Shown here one piece after another: positions 49,869-57,836 of a stretch of 64,000 nt of DNA. Position numbers and translations under genes: made by a program. The stretch covers positions 23,664-87,663 of the forward strand of contig PNNH01000015.1 of the NCBI GenBank assembly GCA_013824165.1, read 5' to 3'. Position 1 is the first letter of the stretch. Each line of letters starts with the position of its first letter. The notes under the pieces were generated by a model, which worked only from the letters and a program-made list of their open reading frames with translations, was not told the DNA's origin and did not search any database. The stretch comes from Methylibium sp. (GTDB lineage Bacteria > Pseudomonadota > Gammaproteobacteria > Burkholderiales > Burkholderiaceae_C).

Positions 49869-50870
49869 ATGACGGTGCGCGCCGACTTCGACAAGATCGA
49901 ACTGCAACTTGTGCGGGTCCTGCACACCGTGATCACTGAACGCAGCGTTTCCAAGGCCGCCTTGCGGCTCAACAGCAGCCAGCCCGCCGTCAGCGCCCAG
50001 CTGCGGCGGCTGCGCGCGCTCACCGGTGACGCCTTGCTGGTGCGCAGCGGCACCGGCATGACGCCGACAGCCACCGCGCTGGCGCTGCTGGAGCCGGCGG
50101 CGCGCCTGCTGCAGGAGGCGGCTACGCTATTCGCATCGCGCCACCGCAGCGGCCGCGGCGCCGGCTTCGACCCAGCCACCGCCAGCTTGCGCTTCCGCAT
50201 CGCGGCCAGCGACTACCTGGACCCTCTGTTCCTGCCCGAGCTGGTGGCCCATCTGCAGCGCAGCGCGCCGGGCGTGCAGCTCGATCTTCAGCCGCTGTCG
50301 GCTGATTTCGACTACCGCCGCGCGCTGGCGCAGGGCGAGGTGGATCTGGTGATCGGCAACTGGCTGCAGCCCCCGGAAGAGCTGCACCTGGCGCGCCTGT
50401 TCAGCGACGAGGTGGTGTGCCTGGTGGCTGAGGACCACCCGGCGGCGCGGCTGAATGCCCGCGCCTGGAGCGCGGAGCGCTATCTGGCCAGCCAGCATGT
50501 GGCGCCGATGCCTCTGTCAGCCGGCCTGCCCGGTGTGATCGACCAGCATCTGGCTTCTCAGGGGCTCAAGCGCGAACTGGCGGTGCGCAGTGCCCACTTC
50601 AGCCAGCTGCCGCAGATGGTGGCGCGCAGCCTGCTCGTGCTGACCACCGGGCGGCTGTTCTGCTCGCGCTATGTCGGCCAGCTGCCGGTGCGCATCCTGC
50701 GTTGCCCGGTGGCATTTCCGCCGCTCGCCTATTACCAGCTCTGGCACGACGTCGGCCATGCCAGCGCCGCCCTGCGCTGGCTGCGCGAGCAGGTGCGTGA
50801 TGTGGCGCGCTCGCTGGTGCCGCGTGCCGCAGCGAGTCCGCGGGCACGCGCTGAATCACCCCGCCCGTGA
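49869..50870 (+). CDS. LysR-family transcription regulator of xanthine/guanine genes
   Basis: 333 residues. The N-terminal winged helix has LQLVRVLHTVITERSVSKAA and LRLNSSQPAVSAQLRRLRAL, with the NodD/LinR-like TGDALLVRSGTGMTPTA. The substrate-binding domain begins LRFRIAASDYLDPLFLPELV. It is divergent from xdhAB and directly followed by guaD, whose first possible start overlaps its stop. Control of purine oxidation genes by a purine ligand is inferred from position. Confidence 0.88.
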   Translation: MTVRADFDKIELQLVRVLHTVITERSVSKAALRLNSSQPAVSAQLRRLRALTGDALLVRSGTGMTPTATALALLEPAARLLQEAATLFASRHRSGRGAGFDPATASLRFRIAASDYLDPLFLPELVAHLQRSAPGVQLDLQPLSADFDYRRALAQGEVDLVIGNWLQPPEELHLARLFSDEVVCLVAEDHPAARLNARAWSAERYLASQHVAPMPLSAGLPGVIDQHLASQGLKRELAVRSAHFSQLPQMVARSLLVLTTGRLFCSRYVGQLPVRILRCPVAFPPLAYYQLWHDVGHASAALRWLREQVRDVARSLVPRAAASPRARAESPRP

Positions 50871-50887
50871 GAGACAATCCCGCCCCC

Positions 50888-52231
50888 ATGTCCCAGCCCT
50901 TGACACCTGCACGACTTCCCCGCCGCGCCTTGCGTGGCGACCTGCTTGACTTCGCCTCGGCACCTGCTTGGGCCGAGCTCGACAGCCCGGCGCCGCGTTT
51001 TCGTCCCGACCACTGGCTGCTGATCGACGAGCAGGGCCGTATCGCCGGCGTGCAGGCCGAGGCGCCGGAAGAGAGCTGGCAGCGTGAAGACCACAGCGGC
51101 CGGCTGATCCTGCCGGGCTTCATCGACACCCATGTGCACTGCCCGCAACTGGACGTGATCGCCAGCTATGGCACCGAGCTGCTGGACTGGTTGCATACCT
51201 ACACCTTCCCGGCCGAGCGCCGCTATGCCGACCCGGCCGTGGCGCGCGTCGGCGCCGAGCGCTTTCTGGATGCGCTGCTGGCCCATGGCACGACGGCGGC
51301 TGTGGTGTTTCCCACCGTGCACAAAGTCTCGGCCGAGGCCTTGTTCGAGGCCGCCGCTGCGCGCGGCATGCGCCTGATCACCGGCAAGGTGCTGATGGAC
51401 CGCCATGCGCCTGACGGCCTGCGCGACGATGTAGCGCAGGCCGAGCGCGACTGCGTGGACCTGATCCATCGCTTTCACGCCAGGGAGCGCCTGGCCTACG
51501 CGGTGACGGTGCGCTTTGCGCCTACCAGCACGCCCGAGCAGCTGGCGATGGCCGGCGCGCTTTGCCGTGCCGATGCCTCGCTCTTTATGCAGACCCATGT
51601 GGCCGAGAACCGCAGCGAGGTCGACTGGGTGGCCCAGCTCTTCCCCGATGCACGCAGCTATCTGGATGTCTACGCGCGTGAAGGTTTGTTGCATCCGCGC
51701 GCGGTGCTGGCGCATGGCATCTGGCTGGACGAGACCGACCGCGGCGTGCTGGCCGAGTCCGGCGCGCAGATTGCGCACAGCCCCTCGTCCAACTTGTTCC
51801 TGGGCAGCGGGCTGATGGATTGGCCGGGCCTGCGTGCGGCGGGCGTGGCGGTCAGCGCGGCCAGCGATGTGGGCGGAGGCACGTCCTTGTCGATGCAGCG
51901 CAATCTGCTGGACGCCTACAAGATCCAGGCCCTGCGCGGCGAACGCCTGAGCGCCTGGGTGGCGCTGCATGCGGCCACGCGCGGTGCCGCCGAGGCGCTG
52001 GGCCTGGCGCGTGAGCTGGGCAGTTTCGACGCCGGTACACTGGCTGACGTCTGTGTCTGGGACTGGGCGATGGGCTCGGTGGCCCAGGCCCGCTTCGAGG
52101 TGGCCCGGGAGTTGCATGAGCGAGTGTTCGCCTGGATGACCCTGTCCGACGAGCGCAATCTGGCGGCCACCTTCGTGGCCGGCGAGGCCCGCTACTGCCG
52201 CCCTGCAACGATGACCGCAAGCGCCCCATGA
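50888..52231 (+). CDS. guaD: Guanine deaminase
   Basis: Zinc amidohydrolase converting guanine to xanthine and ammonia, 447 residues from ATG 50888; a GTG at 50867 overlapping the lysR stop would add seven residues. Metal and substrate motifs: LPGFIDTHVHCPQLDVIASY, the plug YTFPAERRYADPAVA, QTHVAENRSEVDWV, AVLAHGIWLDETD, IAHSPSSNLFLGSG and AASDVGGGTSLSMQRNL. The stop overlaps the ABC ATPase start (ATGA), coupling guanine breakdown to nucleoside or base uptake. Confidence 0.94.
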   Translation: MSQPLTPARLPRRALRGDLLDFASAPAWAELDSPAPRFRPDHWLLIDEQGRIAGVQAEAPEESWQREDHSGRLILPGFIDTHVHCPQLDVIASYGTELLDWLHTYTFPAERRYADPAVARVGAERFLDALLAHGTTAAVVFPTVHKVSAEALFEAAAARGMRLITGKVLMDRHAPDGLRDDVAQAERDCVDLIHRFHARERLAYAVTVRFAPTSTPEQLAMAGALCRADASLFMQTHVAENRSEVDWVAQLFPDARSYLDVYAREGLLHPRAVLAHGIWLDETDRGVLAESGAQIAHSPSSNLFLGSGLMDWPGLRAAGVAVSAASDVGGGTSLSMQRNLLDAYKIQALRGERLSAWVALHAATRGAAEALGLARELGSFDAGTLADVCVWDWAMGSVAQARFEVARELHERVFAWMTLSDERNLAATFVAGEARYCRPATMTASAP

Positions 52232-53754
52232 GCTACCGACTGCAACTCACCGGCATCAGCAAGCAATACCCGGCAGTCAAGGCCAATGACGCGGTAAACC
52301 TCGCCGTCGAGCCCGGGCAGATCCATGCGGTGCTGGGCGAGAACGGTGCCGGCAAGTCCACGCTGATGAAGATCATCTACGGCGCGGTGCAGCCCGACGC
52401 CGGCCAGATGCTGTGGAACGGCCAGCCGGTGACGATCAAGAGCCCGGCGCAGGCGCGGGCGCTGGGCATCAGCATGGTCTATCAGCACTTTTCGCTGTTC
52501 GACACGCTGAGCGCGGCCGAGAACGTCTGGCTGGGCCTGGACAAGAGCCTGAGCCTGGCCGAGGTGCGCGCGCGCATCGTCGAGGTCTCGCGCAACTACG
52601 GGCTGGAGGTCGACCCCGAGCGGCCGGTGCACACGCTCTCGGTGGGCGAGCGTCAGCGCGTGGAGATCGTGCGCGCGCTGATGACGAATCCACAGCTGCT
52701 TATCCTGGACGAGCCCACTTCGGTGCTGACGCCGCAGGCGGTGGAAAAGCTCTTCGTCACGCTGCGCCAGCTCGCCGCGGGCGGCTGCTCCATTCTGTAT
52801 ATCAGCCACAAACTCGATGAGATCCGCGCGCTGTGCCAGCACTGTACGGTGCTGCGCGGGGGCAAGGTCAGCGGCGAGGTGGACCCGCGCACGCAGAGCA
52901 ATGCCGAGCTGTCGCGCCTGATGATCGGCGCCGAGCCGCCGCGGCTGGCGCCGCGCGAACTGCGCGCCGGCGCGGTGGCGCTAAAGGTGGACCGCCTGAG
53001 CCTGGGCAAGGCCTCGCCCTTCGGCACTGATCTGGCGGGCCTGGGCTTCGAGCTGCGGGCCGGCGAGGTGCTGGGCATTGCGGGCGTCTCGGGCAACGGC
53101 CAGCAGGAACTGATGGCGGCGCTGTCGGGCGAAGACCGGCGCGCGCCCAAGGGCTCGGTCAGCCTGTTCGGCCAGGATATCGCGCGAGCCGGTGCACACA
53201 AGCGCCGTCGCCTGGGCCTGCACTTCGTGCCCGAGGAACGCCTGGGCCGCGGTGCGGTGCCGACGCTGTCGCTGGCGCAGAACACGCTGCTGACTCGCAC
53301 CGAGGCGGTCAAGGCCGGTGGCTGGATTCAGCAGTCCCGCGTGCAAAGGCTGGCCGAGGCACTGATCGCGCGCTTCAAGGTCAAGGCCGGTGGCGCGGGT
53401 GCAGCGGCCAAGAGCCTGTCGGGAGGCAATCTGCAGAAATTCATCGTCGGCCGGGAGATCGACGCCAAGCCCAAGGTGCTGGTGATTGCGCAGCCGACCT
53501 GGGGTGTGGACGTGGGCGCGGCCGCGCAGATTCGCGGCGAGCTGCTCAAGCTGCGCGACGAAGGCTGCGCGGTGCTGGTGGTCAGCGAGGAGCTGGACGA
53601 GTTGTTCGAGATCAGTGACCGGCTGCTGGTGATGGCCAAGGGTCGGCTCTCGCCGCCGCTGCCCATCGCCGAGGCGACGGTGGAGAAGATTGGAGAGTGG
53701 ATGAGCGGGCTGTGGACCGAACAGGAAGGGGCAGGCCATCATGCTCAAGCTTGA
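52228..53754 (+). CDS. Nucleoside-type ABC transporter ATP-binding protein (NupO/YufO-like)
   Basis: Tandem ATPase with two nucleotide-binding domains, 508 residues, of the BMP-type importer family. First domain: Walker A GENGAGKST and signature LSVGERQRVEIVRAL with LLILDEPTSVLTPQ. Second domain: GVSGNGQQELM and LSGGNLQKFIVGREI, with degenerate Walker B VLVIAQPTWGVDVGAA (Gln for Glu region), as normal for sugar/nucleoside importers. It overlaps guaD at the start and the first permease by 14 bp at the end. Confidence 0.9.
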   Translation: MSYRLQLTGISKQYPAVKANDAVNLAVEPGQIHAVLGENGAGKSTLMKIIYGAVQPDAGQMLWNGQPVTIKSPAQARALGISMVYQHFSLFDTLSAAENVWLGLDKSLSLAEVRARIVEVSRNYGLEVDPERPVHTLSVGERQRVEIVRALMTNPQLLILDEPTSVLTPQAVEKLFVTLRQLAAGGCSILYISHKLDEIRALCQHCTVLRGGKVSGEVDPRTQSNAELSRLMIGAEPPRLAPRELRAGAVALKVDRLSLGKASPFGTDLAGLGFELRAGEVLGIAGVSGNGQQELMAALSGEDRRAPKGSVSLFGQDIARAGAHKRRRLGLHFVPEERLGRGAVPTLSLAQNTLLTRTEAVKAGGWIQQSRVQRLAEALIARFKVKAGGAGAAAKSLSGGNLQKFIVGREIDAKPKVLVIAQPTWGVDVGAAAQIRGELLKLRDEGCAVLVVSEELDELFEISDRLLVMAKGRLSPPLPIAEATVEKIGEWMSGLWTEQEGAGHHAQA

Positions 53755-54802
53755 GACACGGCCGCAGCCTTCCAAGCTGATGTCGCTGGCCTCGCCGCTG
53801 CTGGCGTTGGCGATCACCACCGTGCTGGGCATTGCGCTCTTCATGCTGCTGGGCAAGGACCCGGCGCGCGGCCTGCAGATGTTCTTCTGGGAGCCGATCA
53901 AGAGCGCCTATGCCTGGAGCGAACTGGGCATCAAGGCCACGCCGCTGGTGCTGATCGCGCTGGGCCTGGCGGTGTGCTTCCGTTCGAACGTCTGGAACAT
54001 CGGCGCCGAAGGCCAGTTCATCGTCGGCGCGCTGGCGGGCGGCTGGGTGGCGATGCAGGCAACACCTGACACCGGGCGCGGCATCGTCGTGCTGATCCTG
54101 GCGGCCGGCATTGCGGGCGGCATGGCCTGGGCGGCCATCACCGCCTTGCTGCGCGACCGCTTCAATGCCAATGAGATCCTGGTCAGCTTGATGCTGGTCT
54201 ATGTGGCCGACATGCTGCTGGGCTTTCTGGTCTACGGGCCCTGGAAGGACCCGAACGGCTACAACTTTCCGCAGACTATCAGCTTCCTGGCCTCGACCAA
54301 GGTGCCGCGCCTGTTCGACGGCTTGCGGGTCAACATCGGCGTCTTGATTGCGTTGGCCTCGGTGCTGGCCTTCTGGGTGCTGCTGTTCCGTACCTATGCC
54401 GGCTTTGCCTTGCAGGTCGGCGGGCTGGCGCCGGCGGCGGCGCGCTATGCGGGCTTCTCGTCGCGGCGCGCGCTGTGGACCGCGCTGCTGATCTCGGGCG
54501 GCATGGCGGGACTCGCTGGCGCGCTCGAAGCGGCCGGGCCGCTGGGCCAGCTCACGCCCTATGTGCCGGCGGGCTATGGCTTCGCGGCCATCATCGTGGC
54601 CTTTGTGGGGCGCCTGCATCCGGTCGGCATCATCTTCTCGGGCGTGCTGATGAGCATGTTCTATATCGGCGGCGAACTGGCGCAGTCGCGCATGGGGCTG
54701 CCCAAATCGATCACCGGCGTGTTCCAGGGCCTGCTGCTGTTTTCGCTGCTGGCCTGCGACACCTTGATCAACTACCGCCTGCGCTGGCATCGGAAGCACT
54801 GA
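53741..54802 (+). CDS. Nucleoside-type ABC transporter permease (NupP/YufP-like)
   Basis: Inner-membrane permease, 353 residues, BPD_transp_2 fold. Start at ATG 53741 overlaps the ATPase end. The N-terminal cytoplasmic segment KLETRPQPSKLMSLASPLLA precedes about ten helices. Family pieces include IALGLAVCFRSNVWNIGAEG and GQFIVGALAGGW, and AIIVAFVGRLHPVGIIFSGV. Pairs with the next permease to form the translocation path. Confidence 0.9.
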   Translation: MLKLETRPQPSKLMSLASPLLALAITTVLGIALFMLLGKDPARGLQMFFWEPIKSAYAWSELGIKATPLVLIALGLAVCFRSNVWNIGAEGQFIVGALAGGWVAMQATPDTGRGIVVLILAAGIAGGMAWAAITALLRDRFNANEILVSLMLVYVADMLLGFLVYGPWKDPNGYNFPQTISFLASTKVPRLFDGLRVNIGVLIALASVLAFWVLLFRTYAGFALQVGGLAPAAARYAGFSSRRALWTALLISGGMAGLAGALEAAGPLGQLTPYVPAGYGFAAIIVAFVGRLHPVGIIFSGVLMSMFYIGGELAQSRMGLPKSITGVFQGLLLFSLLACDTLINYRLRWHRKH

Positions 54803-54806
54803 CACG

Positions 54807-55727
54807 ATGGAAAGCTATGCATTGCTGATCGCTGCGGCGCTGAATGCCGGCACCGTGCTGGCGCTGGCCGCTTTAGGACTCTTGATCAATGAGCGCGCCG
54901 GCATCGTCAACCTGGGTGCCGAGGGCATGATGCTCGTCGCGGCCATTGCCGGCTTCGCCACTGCGGTGCACACCGGCAGCGACTGGCTGGCGTTTGCGGC
55001 CGGCATGGGCGCTGGTGCGGTGATGGCGGCGGTGTTCGGCGGCCTGGTGATCTGGCTCAACACCAACCAGTACGCCGCCGGCCTGGCGCTGAGCCTGTTC
55101 GGCACCGGCTTCTCGGCCTTTGTCGGCATCGGCTATGTGCAAGCCAAGCTGCAGGCGCGGCCGAGCTTTGCAGTGCCGGTACTCGCCGACCTTCCGCTCA
55201 TCGGCCCGGCGCTGTTCCGCCAGCATCCGATGGTGTATCTGGCGATTGCGTTGACCGCCTTCCTGGCCTGGTTCCTCTACCGCTCGCGCGCCGGCCTCGT
55301 GTTGCGCGCGGTGGGTGAGTCGCCGGAGTCCGCGCACGCGCTGGGTTATCCGGTGCGACGCATCCGACTGGCCGCTGTGATGACTGGCGGTGCGCTGTGC
55401 GGTCTGGCGGGCGCCTATGTGTCGGTGATCTACACGCCGCTGTGGGTGGAGGGCATGATCGCCGGCAAGGGCTGGATCGCGCTGGCGCTGACCACCTTCG
55501 CCACCTGGCGGCCGGCACGCGTCTTGCTGGGTGCTTACCTGTTCGGCTTCGTCACCATGTTGCAGTTCCATCTGCAGGGCCAGGGCGTGCAGATCGCGAG
55601 TCAGTTGCTCTCGATGCTGCCCTACCTGGCCACCATCCTGGTGCTGGTGCTGATCTCCAGCAATGCCAGCTTCATTCGCGCGAATATGCCGGCCTCGCTG
55701 GGCAAACCCTTCTTCCCGGGTTCCTGA
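54807..55727 (+). CDS. Nucleoside-type ABC transporter permease (NupQ/YufQ-like)
   Basis: Second permease, 306 residues, starting 4 bp after the previous stop. It has LALAALGLLINERAGIVNLG followed by AEGMMLVAAIAGF, the family signature, then GLALSLFGTGFSAFVGIGY and VGESPESAHALGYPVRRIRL, the coupling-helix region. Ends in SLGKPFFPGS. Confidence 0.9.
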   Translation: MESYALLIAAALNAGTVLALAALGLLINERAGIVNLGAEGMMLVAAIAGFATAVHTGSDWLAFAAGMGAGAVMAAVFGGLVIWLNTNQYAAGLALSLFGTGFSAFVGIGYVQAKLQARPSFAVPVLADLPLIGPALFRQHPMVYLAIALTAFLAWFLYRSRAGLVLRAVGESPESAHALGYPVRRIRLAAVMTGGALCGLAGAYVSVIYTPLWVEGMIAGKGWIALALTTFATWRPARVLLGAYLFGFVTMLQFHLQGQGVQIASQLLSMLPYLATILVLVLISSNASFIRANMPASLGKPFFPGS

Positions 55728-55730
55728 AGC

Positions 55731-55758
55731 GGTGCGTCCGCCGTGCTGGCGGCGCACC
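55731..55758 (+). promoter_or_regulatory. Intra-operon hairpin before the BMP lipoprotein gene
   Basis: GGTGCG-T-CCGCC pairs with GGCGG-CGCACC around a 5-base loop: 11 bp of stem with a one-base bulge. It starts 3 bp after the permease stop and lies 40 bp before the binding-protein start. No U-tract. It could stabilise or partly separate the binding-protein message, giving higher binding-protein levels. Confidence 0.5.
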
Positions 55759-55798
55759 ATAATTGGGCCCTTATCCCTCCCTCACTACGGAGACCTTC

Positions 55799-56965
55799 AT
55801 GAGTCTGAAGAGCAAACGCGATCTGTTGAAGCTGGCTGGCTGGAGCACCCTGGCCGCCACCGCCGCCCTGGTGGGCTGCGGCAAGAAGGAAGAGGCCGCT
55901 GCGCCCGCTGCCGCCTCGGCGCCCGCTTCGGCCGCTGCGCCCAAGCCTGAGCCGCTGAAGATCGCCTTTGCCTATGTCGGCCCGGTGGGCGACGGCGGCT
56001 GGACCTTCGCGCATGACAACGGCCGCAAGGCGGTCGAGAAGGAATTCGGCGACAAGGTCGTCACCAGCTTCGTCGAAAAGGTGCCCGAGGCGGCTGACGC
56101 CGAGCGCGTGTTCCGCGATATGGTGGGCCAGGGCAACAAGCTGATCTTCGGCACGACCTTCGGCTATATGGAGCCGATGTTGAAGGTGGCACCCGATGCC
56201 AAGGATGTGAAGTTCGAGCATGGCACCGGCTACAAGCAGGCCGACAACCTGCGCACCTATGACTCGCGCACCTATGAAGGCGCCTATATGGCTGGCGTGA
56301 TCGCAGGCGCGATGACCAAGAGCAACACGCTGGGCGTGGTGGGCTCGATCCCCATCCCCGAGGTGATCCGCAACATCAACAGCTTCACGATGGGTGCGCA
56401 GAGCACCAATCCGAAGATCAAGGTCAAGGTGGTGTGGGTCAACGAGTGGTTCAACCCGCCCAAGGAAACCGAGGCCGCGCAAAGCCTGATCAACGGCGGC
56501 GCCGATGTGCTGATGCAGAACACCGATTCGTCGGCCGTGCTGCAGACTGCCGAGAAGAACGGCAAGTACGCCTTCGGCTGGGACTCGGACATGACCGCCT
56601 ACGGCCCCAAGGCCCACCTGGGCTCGGCCATCATCAACTGGGGGCCGTACTACATCGCCACTGTGCGTGAAGTGCTGGACGGCAAGTGGACGGCTGGCGC
56701 CGGCAAGAACAGCTGGTGGGGCGTCAAGGAAGGCGCGATCGACATGGTCTCGGTGGCCGAGATCGTGCCGGCTGACATCAAGGCCAAGGTCGACACCATC
56801 AAGGCCGGCCTGAAGGACGGCAGCTTCTCGATCTGGAAGGGCCCCATCGTCGGCCAGGACGGCAAGGAAATCCTGAAGAAGGACGAGGTCGCCGACGACA
56901 AGTTCCTCTCCGGCGTGAACTTCTACATCAAGGGCGTCGAGGGCAAGGTGCCGAGCGGCAAGTAA
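55799..56965 (+). CDS. BMP-family nucleoside-binding protein (BmpA/NupN-like)
   Basis: Substrate-binding component of the guaD-linked importer, 388 residues. GGAG lies just before the ATG. The signal and lipobox are MSLKSKRDLLKLAGWSTLAA with ALVGC, so a lipoprotein is likely. An Ala/Pro/Ser spacer leads to the BMP domain: IAFAYVGPVGDGGWTFAHDN, GQGNKLIFGTTFGYMEPML, RTYEGAYMAGVIAGAMTKSN and VLMQNTDSSAVLQTAEKNG. Ends basic. Location at the operon end and linkage to guaD suggest purine nucleosides or bases as ligand. Confidence 0.92.
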   Translation: MSLKSKRDLLKLAGWSTLAATAALVGCGKKEEAAAPAAASAPASAAAPKPEPLKIAFAYVGPVGDGGWTFAHDNGRKAVEKEFGDKVVTSFVEKVPEAADAERVFRDMVGQGNKLIFGTTFGYMEPMLKVAPDAKDVKFEHGTGYKQADNLRTYDSRTYEGAYMAGVIAGAMTKSNTLGVVGSIPIPEVIRNINSFTMGAQSTNPKIKVKVVWVNEWFNPPKETEAAQSLINGGADVLMQNTDSSAVLQTAEKNGKYAFGWDSDMTAYGPKAHLGSAIINWGPYYIATVREVLDGKWTAGAGKNSWWGVKEGAIDMVSVAEIVPADIKAKVDTIKAGLKDGSFSIWKGPIVGQDGKEILKKDEVADDKFLSGVNFYIKGVEGKVPSGK

Positions 56966-57007
56966 GCGCCGGTGCTGCGCCTGAGACAGTGCGCAGCCAA
57001 AGCAAAT

Positions 57008-57037
57008 AAGGCCACTGCCCGCAAGGGTGGTGGCCTT
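57008..57037. terminator. Bidirectional terminator-like hairpin
   Basis: AAGGCCAC and GTGGCCTT form a perfect 8-bp outer stem with a partly paired interior (CCC-GCAA-GGG). It lies between convergent BMP (plus) and GAF (minus) genes. U residues are few on both sides, so efficiency is uncertain. Confidence 0.6.
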
Positions 57038-57059
57038 CTGTCATCTGGCGGCGCAGTGC

Positions 57060-57572
57060 TCAGGTCCCCTGGGCCTTTTTCAAGGCAAAGCCGAGCAGGG
57101 TGCCGACTTGGCGCAGGTACTCCACATGGGCGGGCGTCCAATCCAGGATGTCGGTGGTGTTCTCGCAGCAGAACAGGCCGAAGGGCGAGCCACCGATATT
57201 GATGCCCACATCGAGCAGCGAGTAGATGCCCAACGGGGCAAAGTAGATCTCGGTGAAGCAATCGGTGATCGGGTTGTGGCGAGCATCGGCAGCGACGATC
57301 AGGCCGTCACGGCGCATGGCTTCGAAGTAGGGGCCGAAGTCTTCTTCCTTCAGCACGGTTCCCGCACTCCATTGCCCCTCAGTCCTGTCATACAGGCTGA
57401 GGCATTCGATGCTGTCCTGCATCAGCGGATCGGGATAGCGCCACAAGCTCGCGCGTGTGCAGGCCATTTCCTCGGTCAGGGTGCGGGTCAGCTGTTGGTA
57501 GAAGTCGCTCGGCTGGAGGCTTCCGTCCATCAGCTGCTTGGACAGGGCAAGGATCTTGGGCTTGTCGAACAT
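57060..57572 (-). CDS. GAF-domain protein
   Basis: 170-residue cytoplasmic protein consisting of a single GAF domain. After a 30-residue helical lead (MFDKPKILALSKQLMDGSLQ) come MACTRASLWRYPDPLMQDSI, CLSLYDRTEGQWSAGTVLKE and the conserved ADARHNPITDCFTEIYFAPLG, then VGINIGGSPFGLFCCENTTD. No catalytic or DNA-binding domain is fused, so it is a stand-alone sensor or a free methionine-sulfoxide-reductase-like GAF; the latter's Cys spacing is not evident. Ligand unknown. Confidence 0.85.
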   Translation of the reverse strand: MFDKPKILALSKQLMDGSLQPSDFYQQLTRTLTEEMACTRASLWRYPDPLMQDSIECLSLYDRTEGQWSAGTVLKEEDFGPYFEAMRRDGLIVAADARHNPITDCFTEIYFAPLGIYSLLDVGINIGGSPFGLFCCENTTDILDWTPAHVEYLRQVGTLLGFALKKAQGT

Positions 57573-57836
57573 GGACTCTCCTGCTGGGTGAATAGAGCTG
57601 GGAAATCGGTGTCTTCCAAGTTAACTTTAGCCTTTGGGGCCGTGCTGAGCCAGCGGGAAATGGCTCGATGTCCCCTTGCTGTTCAGCCGGCGCCTGCAAG
57701 CGCAGCAGGACGTGGCACGCGCCTGCTCCGCTGAGCGTCTCCGACCCCGCCCCGGCCTTGGCCCAAGAGCGGTGGAAGTGGCGCCCGCCCTCCCTATGGC
57801 AAACTCGCGCGCTTCGTGTTTCCCGGTTACTGAGTC

